From the NCBI GenBank assembly GCA_938045195.1, contig CALINC010000019.1, positions 1 to 27,645 of the forward strand: DNA of 27,645 nucleotides, written 5' to 3'. Shown here piece after piece: positions 23,028-27,645 of the stretch (positions are counted from its first letter, which is position 1; every line of letters starts with the position of its first letter). The notes below the pieces were generated by a model that was not told where the DNA came from, searched no databases, and saw nothing but the letters and a program-made list of their open reading frames with translations. Position numbers and translations under genes: made by a program. This DNA comes from an uncultured Treponema sp. (GTDB lineage Bacteria > Spirochaetota > Spirochaetia > Treponematales > Treponemataceae).

Positions 23028-24359
23028 CTAATCCCGTATAACCGTAATAACTACGCGTCTGTTTCTTGCCCTATGTTCTTCAGTATCGCTTGGGGCAATA
23101 GGTCGGGTACTTCCATAGCCTTCAGTGGCAATGCGGGAACGTTCTATTCCCCGCTTTGAAATTTCTTCAGCAATTTTTTCTGCACGTTGAACCGAAAGAA
23201 TTTTTTCATCAACCGGACGGTTAAGATTTGCAGTATGCCCTTCTATCAAAAATTTAGCATAGGGTCCGATTTTTAAAAGGGCTTCCGCAATTATATCAAT
23301 TTTACCGGTCTCTTCGGGAAGAATATCCGGTTTATCGGCAATAAAGCGTATATCATACATTGTAATTTTTACAATATTATTCGGATTCGTAACTTCGATT
23401 TTGTTGTCTTTTTCTTTTTCCAATAAAAGCTCTATATCGTGATAAACAAAATAATAATTTTCGTCAGGCGGAGTAAAAGGTTCGGTTATATTGAGCATTC
23501 CTTTATCACATATAATTACTATCCTTCCCTCCTGCAAGAGTTTTAAATTTTCGGGGCGGGAAAGAATTTGCGCACTATCGGAAAGTGAAATAATCGGGTC
23601 AGTTCTGTTTTGCCCGAAAACGCCTCGAGCTATAACCCGTAAAGGATTTGCTCCTATCCTATCGCGGTATGCACTTTCGTCCAAATCGGAAGAATAAACG
23701 GCTATACCTTTCTTTACGGCAATTTCGGGATCTACCATATTTTTTTCGTAAATACAAGACATTTCCGTATTCCATATTTTTGGAAAAATGCAGGGGTGTA
23801 CTTGCTCTTCGGTGTATTCTCCGTGAACCGGTAAGGCTCCGCGTGCGTCTATTAGAATACCCGAATATACTTTGCTAACAACCGTACTCGGCGGTATAGC
23901 CGGACTATACGGAGTTTTATGTTTGATAAAAAGTTTTGCAAGCTCATTCATCGGGGTATCATTTTTAACAAGTGCTTTTTTTAAATCTGCCGAAAAACAC
24001 GGTGCTCCTGATTTTCCCGTTTCAATTACATTATTAAGTTCGTTTAAATTTACTTTTTGTTCTGCAAGATAATTTCCCAATCTATGCGAAGAGTCAATTA
24101 TTATAGATAGATAAATATCTTTTAAAAGCGATGGCATATATCTTTCGACTAAATTAAAAGAGGCATTTCTATCACCGGGTAATTGTAAACCCGATTTATC
24201 AATATCTAAACTGATAACGGAGACAATTTTACCTTCTTCCCACTTTTGAATGGAAGAGGCTTCAAGCACCGGTTCATAAGAATAAACGGCATTTAAACAT
24301 ACTATAAAAAAAATAAGCCTTACTTTTTTTTTAATATTTTTCATATTGATTCCGCACAT
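23028..24359 (-). CDS. OmpA-like C-terminal domain envelope protein
   Basis: A 443-aa exported protein with a signal peptide (VRLIFFIVCLNAVYS, cleavage near residue 27). The middle has GILIDARGALPVHGEY and FPKIWNTEMSCIYEKN, recalling the IDARG-type domain of FlgP/LPP20-like proteins. The C-terminal ~110 residues are OmpA-like: FLIEGHTANLN, LSVQRAEKIAEEI, ATEGYGSTRP and ARNRRVVITV. In classical peptidoglycan-binding members GHT is followed by Asp; here it is Ala-Asn, while the Arg in VQRA is kept. The start at 24359 has GAGGTG 7 nt upstream; ATG 24344 is the alternative. It is the last gene of the envelope operon, 36 nt after the transglycosylase. It may correspond to T. pallidum Tp0624, which I could not test. 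Confidence 0.85.
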   Translation of the reverse strand: MCGINMKNIKKKVRLIFFIVCLNAVYSYEPVLEASSIQKWEEGKIVSVISLDIDKSGLQLPGDRNASFNLVERYMPSLLKDIYLSIIIDSSHRLGNYLAEQKVNLNELNNVIETGKSGAPCFSADLKKALVKNDTPMNELAKLFIKHKTPYSPAIPPSTVVSKVYSGILIDARGALPVHGEYTEEQVHPCIFPKIWNTEMSCIYEKNMVDPEIAVKKGIAVYSSDLDESAYRDRIGANPLRVIARGVFGQNRTDPIISLSDSAQILSRPENLKLLQEGRIVIICDKGMLNITEPFTPPDENYYFVYHDIELLLEKEKDNKIEVTNPNNIVKITMYDIRFIADKPDILPEETGKIDIIAEALLKIGPYAKFLIEGHTANLNRPVDEKILSVQRAEKIAEEISKRGIERSRIATEGYGSTRPIAPSDTEEHRARNRRVVITVIRD

Positions 24360-24395
24360 TTATCACACCTCTAAATTTACTGTTTTATTGGTTCC

Positions 24396-25697
24396 TTATA
24401 GTATCGGCACTTTTAGGGTTTTACCTAAAGAGAGAACTGAATTTATATCCAGTCCATTTTTTTCCGCAAGCATTTCAACTTGAACTTTATACTTAAGCGC
24501 AATAGACCAAAGCGTATCTCCTTTTTTAACCGTATACGTCCCGTTAAAATTCAAGGTTGAATTATCTTTTTTACCGATATATGCCGTTACCGATTTTAAT
24601 GCGGGAATTTGTAAAACCTGACCTACCCGCAATGACGAAGGTTTTATTCCCGGATTATAGTCTATAATACTTTGCACGCTTACCCCGTAATGTTTTGAAA
24701 GTGCATACAGCGTATCTCCCGACTTTATTTTATAGTTGTAATATTTTAACAAAAGCGTATTCTTTGCCAACAAATTTTCAACGGCTTCTTTGTGTTCGGC
24801 GGGAATACGCAAATTGTATTTTATATCCGGCGGCGTTATATTGAATTTTAATGACGGATTTAAATTCAAAAAAAGATCTTTATCCGTTTTTAATTTTTCT
24901 GCAAGTAAAACCAAATCGACTGAACGTTTTACGGTAACGGTATCGGTATAATTATAGGCAGCAGGCTCCCCCCAATCTATGCCGTATTTTTCGCTTTGCA
25001 TTAAAATTTCGGAAATAGCCAAAAACTTTGCAACATATAAAGCCGTTTCTTTTTTTAAAAAGCCGTGCTCAGCCAAATACCAATAATTTCTACTGCCTGC
25101 TTTTTTAATTGCCTTATCCAATGCTCCGACACCGCAATTATATGCTGCAAGAGCCAAATACCAATCGTTATAATAATTGTAATTCCAACGTAATTTTTTT
25201 ACGGCGGCAATACTCGTTTTCCAAGGGTCGTATCTTTCATCAATCCATTCGTTTATATGAATGTCGTAGCCGCTTATACTATTACGCATAAACTGCCAAA
25301 TACCCGCCGCGCCCGATTTGGAAACAGCCTTGGGGTAATAGCCGGATTCAATTACCGGCAAAAATAAAAGTTCAAAAGGAAAATTTTCTTTGCGTAATTC
25401 TTCTATTATAAAAGAGCGGTATGGAATGGAACGCTGCATAATAGCTTCCAAATATTTCAACCCGTTTTCGTTGATATATTGCTCTCTAAATTTTTTTATC
25501 GCAGGATAATTATATGGAATAAGAATTTTATTTTGCAAAGAATTTCTTCTTATATATGTAAGAGAAGAATATGCTGCTTTTTTTAAATAGTCATAATGTT
25601 TTTGCATTTCTGCCGAAGCGTATATTTCCGCAGCAGTGCAAAACAAAATAAAAGCAAAAATACCGGGTCTTAAGTTTTTAGAAATAAAAATCTTCAC
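24396..25697 (-). CDS. MltD-like lytic transglycosylase with two LysM domains
   Basis: Cleaves peptidoglycan glycan strands, releasing anhydro-muropeptides, in the periplasm. The 433-aa protein has a signal peptide (FAFILFCTAAEIYASA), an SLT catalytic domain with Glu117 in LPVIESGY followed by KSGAAGIWQFM and LALAAYNCGVG, and two LysM modules (about 321-364, KIKSGDTLYALS; 387-433, TVKKGDTLWSIA) that bind GlcNAc polymers. This is the classical MltD layout. It starts at a GTG that overlaps the stop of the TPR lipoprotein gene as GTGA, so translation is coupled. It should act with the OmpA-like protein and TPR lipoprotein on wall remodelling. Confidence 0.93.
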   Translation of the reverse strand: MKIFISKNLRPGIFAFILFCTAAEIYASAEMQKHYDYLKKAAYSSLTYIRRNSLQNKILIPYNYPAIKKFREQYINENGLKYLEAIMQRSIPYRSFIIEELRKENFPFELLFLPVIESGYYPKAVSKSGAAGIWQFMRNSISGYDIHINEWIDERYDPWKTSIAAVKKLRWNYNYYNDWYLALAAYNCGVGALDKAIKKAGSRNYWYLAEHGFLKKETALYVAKFLAISEILMQSEKYGIDWGEPAAYNYTDTVTVKRSVDLVLLAEKLKTDKDLFLNLNPSLKFNITPPDIKYNLRIPAEHKEAVENLLAKNTLLLKYYNYKIKSGDTLYALSKHYGVSVQSIIDYNPGIKPSSLRVGQVLQIPALKSVTAYIGKKDNSTLNFNGTYTVKKGDTLWSIALKYKVQVEMLAEKNGLDINSVLSLGKTLKVPIL

Positions 25698-26740
25698 TTA
25701 ATTTTATCTCCGTAATAAATACCCGCCCATTCCCAGCGGCCGTGAATTTCGGGGTCGGCAGGAAAATTAACTTTTCTAAAATACAAATACCAAACGGATG
25801 AATACTGGTTCCAGCCTGAAGTTCTCAGATATGCTTCATAAGGCGTAGACGAAGGATCCAGTTTTGATTCAATGCGGATATGACTGCCGTACATAAAATC
25901 TTTTAAGGCAAAATTCGGAGAGCCGTAAATATCTGATAGTTCCTGCTTCCAAGCCATAGAAAAGAAATTCACCTTAGAGCGGTACCTTTCTAAAGTTTCA
26001 TAATCGCGGTTTCTTATTCCTGTTTGGATAATATTGACAAGTTCATCAAGGCTCTCCATTGTCCAGCTTTTAGTGGAAGCATTATAGTCTAAAATTTTTC
26101 TGGCATAACCGTAATTATCGGGAATACCCGGAATTACCAAATCAAAACGCCCTAAGCCGACAAATTTGGAATAACTTTGAATAGCAAGATGCCATTCTCC
26201 CAATTTTTCATAATTTTGGGCAAGCATAAAATAAGAATAGGCGGGGTTTATTTTGTCGTAAAAATTTGCAAGCAGCATAGAATAATACTCTACAAGCCGT
26301 TTTGAGTCCTGCGTAATATTTATCAAATTTTTTAAACTTAAATATTGAATGGATTTACCTGAAATTTCCATATCTTTTTCAAGTTTGATAATTCTCTCAA
26401 AATAATATGCGGCAGGTTCATGCATCCCTTGTTCCAAATATTCATTCGCAAGCATTAAGAGCCAATATCCCGTATAAGGGTCTTCCTTGTTGTTTTCTAT
26501 AAGTGAAGACAAAAAAACAATCAAAGATTTTCTTTTATCCTTTAGTTTTAGGTTACGCGCAATTTTATTCTTAATAGCAAATTCAGCTTCGGTGTCTTTC
26601 GTTTCAGCTAAAACCTTTAAAAGTGTTGCTTGCCTTTCCGTCAATTCCTCCATATTGTCGGTTAAATATGCGGACGGCTCGCGTTTACATGAAAAAAGGA
26701 AAAAGCATAAAATAAATATCAATTCAATTTTATTCTTCAT
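25694..26740 (-). CDS. TPR-type lipoprotein of the envelope operon
   Basis: A 348-aa lipoprotein: short signal peptide and lipobox FLFSC with Cys18. The mature N-terminal half is a helical repeat region with TPR-like segments (GYWLLMLANEYLEQGMHEPA, SYFMLAQNYEKLGEWHLAIQ). The C-terminal half (about 230-348) is beta/aromatic-rich (RTSGWNQYSSVWYLYFRKV) and unrecognised. It is the first gene of the TPR-transglycosylase-OmpA operon and may act as a scaffold or regulator for the transglycosylase, by analogy with outer-membrane TPR lipoproteins; that is inference. The ATG at 26740 has no Shine-Dalgarno, but an excellent promoter lies just upstream. Confidence 0.85.
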   Translation of the reverse strand: MKNKIELIFILCFFLFSCKREPSAYLTDNMEELTERQATLLKVLAETKDTEAEFAIKNKIARNLKLKDKRKSLIVFLSSLIENNKEDPYTGYWLLMLANEYLEQGMHEPAAYYFERIIKLEKDMEISGKSIQYLSLKNLINITQDSKRLVEYYSMLLANFYDKINPAYSYFMLAQNYEKLGEWHLAIQSYSKFVGLGRFDLVIPGIPDNYGYARKILDYNASTKSWTMESLDELVNIIQTGIRNRDYETLERYRSKVNFFSMAWKQELSDIYGSPNFALKDFMYGSHIRIESKLDPSSTPYEAYLRTSGWNQYSSVWYLYFRKVNFPADPEIHGRWEWAGIYYGDKIK

Positions 26741-26747
26741 AAATTTT

Positions 26748-26776
26748 ATAATAGCATTTATTGATTATATTGACAA
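26748..26776 (-). promoter_or_regulatory. Envelope operon promoter adjoining the start codon
   Basis: On the minus strand TTGTCA (26776-26771), 17-nt spacer and TATTAT (26753-26748). Seven bases remain before the ATG at 26740, and nothing like a Shine-Dalgarno is present. A leaderless operon transcript is inferred. Confidence 0.6.
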
Positions 26777-26837
26777 GAAGCGGTAAATCCATACCACGGA
26801 AATCAATTTTGTAATATTTTTTTAATAAAGGATGTAT

Positions 26838-26904
26838 GATAAACAGTTCGGCACAAATGGTGCCTCGCTGTTTATCCGGCGAGTTCGCCTAACCGGCAAA
26901 CGTC
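26838..26904 (-). repeat. Hairpin-rich inverted repeat, right copy
   Basis: Opposite-orientation copy of 22946-23013. GATAAACAG/CTGTTTATC (26838-26846 and 26868-26876) enclose GGCAC-AAATG-GTGCC; the second hairpin is GTTCGCC-TAACC-GGCAAAC (26883-26901), where one base differs from the other copy and leaves a G.T pair. It lies about 60 nt upstream of the envelope operon promoter. Confidence 0.9.
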
Positions 26905-26958
26905 GAATTATTATATGTGTTTTTTCACTTCGTTATAGATACATTTCTCAAGCCCCTC

Positions 26959-27007
26959 TTGACAAAAAATACTTTTTTTAAGTAAATTTTCTTTAAATGG
27001 AGGCGGG
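26959..27007 (+). promoter_or_regulatory. Orphan promoter and ribosome site without a gene
   Basis: TTGACA (26959-26964), 18-nt spacer, TAAATT (26983-26988), then a strong GGAGGCGGG (26999-27007). No usable start codon follows at the right distance; an ATG at 26997 opens only five codons. The gap 26905-27096 holds nothing else. It probably once served a gene that has been deleted. Confidence 0.45.
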
Positions 27008-27096
27008 AATATAAATTTTATCATAAAAGCAGGCTGTTTAATGTCTTAACGGCTAATAATTAAAAAAGCCTCTTACAAAACTGCGGTAATTGTGGT

Positions 27097-27423
27097 ATGC
27101 TGAACTTAGAAAATGCAGAGCTAAAAGGCTTTTTAGAATATCTGAAAACAGGTAAAACAAACACGGAATACACAGAGATGATAGAAAAAATGATACAGGC
27201 AGTAAAACACAATGAACAGGCACGCAAGGAATACTGCTTTATGTCGGGGTTTGAAATGGACGCACGGGAAGAAGGTAGAAGTGAAGGTATACGGCAAGGC
27301 TTTTCTGAAGGCTCCTACCAAACAAAGCTTGAAACGGCAAAACTTATGCGTACGCATAATTACCCTATTGCCGAAATTTGTACAATGACAGGGCTTACCA
27401 AAGAAGAAGTGGAAAGTTTATAA
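27097..27423 (+). pseudogene. C-terminal remnant of an Rpn family transposase/nuclease
   Basis: The 108 residues match the end of Rpn-type PD-(D/E)XK putative transposases: LENAELKGFLEYLKTGK, a helical stretch, the Glu/Gly-rich MDAREEGRSEGIRQGFSEG, and a final helix-turn-helix-like TGLTKEEVESL. The nuclease core and N-terminus are absent, and the ATG at 27097 has no ribosome site. It is a second fragment of the family whose N-terminal 19 codons occur at 21590 in the same orientation. Confidence 0.7.
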
Positions 27424-27468
27424 TCAATCGTAAATTAATTTTAATAAAAACTAGGGGGAAATTTTTAT

Positions 27469-27645
27469 ATGAAAAAGAACATCATCTTGCTTATGATAAA
27501 CCTTGCGCTTTTTGCAAGTTTTAATTCTCTGCTTTTTGCAGAGGAACCTGTAACAATCAAAACGCTCTTTAAGCTCTTACCTGAAAAGGTATTAAAGCCT
27601 GTTTTTGATAATTTTAACTTGGATACGGCAAACAGGGATTCGTAC
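27469..27645 (+). CDS. Secreted protein of unknown function, truncated by window end
   Basis: The ATG at 27469 has AGGGGG about 10 nt upstream. The first 59 codons are visible: a signal peptide (IILLMINLALFASFN, cleavage near LLFA-EE) and then TIKTLFKLLPEKVLKPVFDN. That pattern resembles the start of the secreted protein encoded at 21945-22853 (TLKDLLMRLPDSAFLP), so a paralogous pair is likely. The rest lies outside the window. Confidence 0.75.
   Translation, partial: MKKNIILLMINLALFASFNSLLFAEEPVTIKTLFKLLPEKVLKPVFDNFNLDTANRDSY

Overview
The window comes from an AT-rich spirochaete, almost certainly a Treponema of the oral/host-associated group. Evidence: treponemal-style lipoproteins with relaxed lipoboxes, the flagellar export genes fliQ-fliR-flhB, a chemotaxis-receptor tail with a typical treponemal ending, Rpn/PD-(D/E)XK transposase fragments, and a lineage-specific large EF-hand/membrane protein. 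The species cannot be fixed by reading alone.

Layout. 1-7.1 kb (all minus strand): a BAAT/dienelactone-hydrolase-type lipoprotein; a tight four-gene operon (GNAT acetyltransferase, ABC ATPase, two ABC-2 permeases); then guaB (IMP dehydrogenase) followed by a MATE exporter. 7.4-9.6 kb (plus): a 716-aa EF-hand/transmembrane protein. 9.7-12.0 kb (minus): fliQ-fliR-flhB alone, without fliP or flhA, bracketed by two direct copies of a dispersed ~65-bp repeat. 12.2-16.6 kb (minus): metG then a parC-like type II topoisomerase A subunit. 16.6-22 kb: a gene graveyard with an MCP tail, a frameshifted FGE-type lipoprotein remnant, one intact unknown 165-aa gene, a Fic gene with an in-frame TAA, the C-terminal part of a SWIM zinc-finger protein, an unidentified decayed frame and an Rpn transposase head joined to foreign sequence. 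21.9-26.8 kb (minus): a secreted unknown protein and a compact envelope operon (TPR lipoprotein, MltD-like transglycosylase with two LysM domains, OmpA-like protein). The operon is bracketed by two inverted copies of a hairpin-rich repeat. 26.9-27.6 kb (plus): an orphan promoter, an Rpn C-terminal fragment, and the start of a secreted protein resembling the one at 22.8 kb.

How genes work together: the ABC operon is a complete exporter, or two-permease transporter, with a co-transcribed acetyltransferase. The TPR/LysM/OmpA operon looks like a cell-wall remodelling and anchoring unit. FliQ, FliR and FlhB are subunits of one flagellar export gate.

The most unusual signals are: (1) five genes whose sigma70-type promoter places the predicted transcription start at or within a few bases of the ATG, with no Shine-Dalgarno, so probably leaderless mRNAs; (2) an IMP dehydrogenase that matches the Tritrichomonas foetus enzyme residue for residue at its catalytic and mycophenolate-determining positions; (3) two separate structured repeat families that bracket the fli block (direct repeats) and the envelope operon (inverted repeats). 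I found no CRISPR array, rRNA, tRNA, complete insertion sequence or complete defence system.
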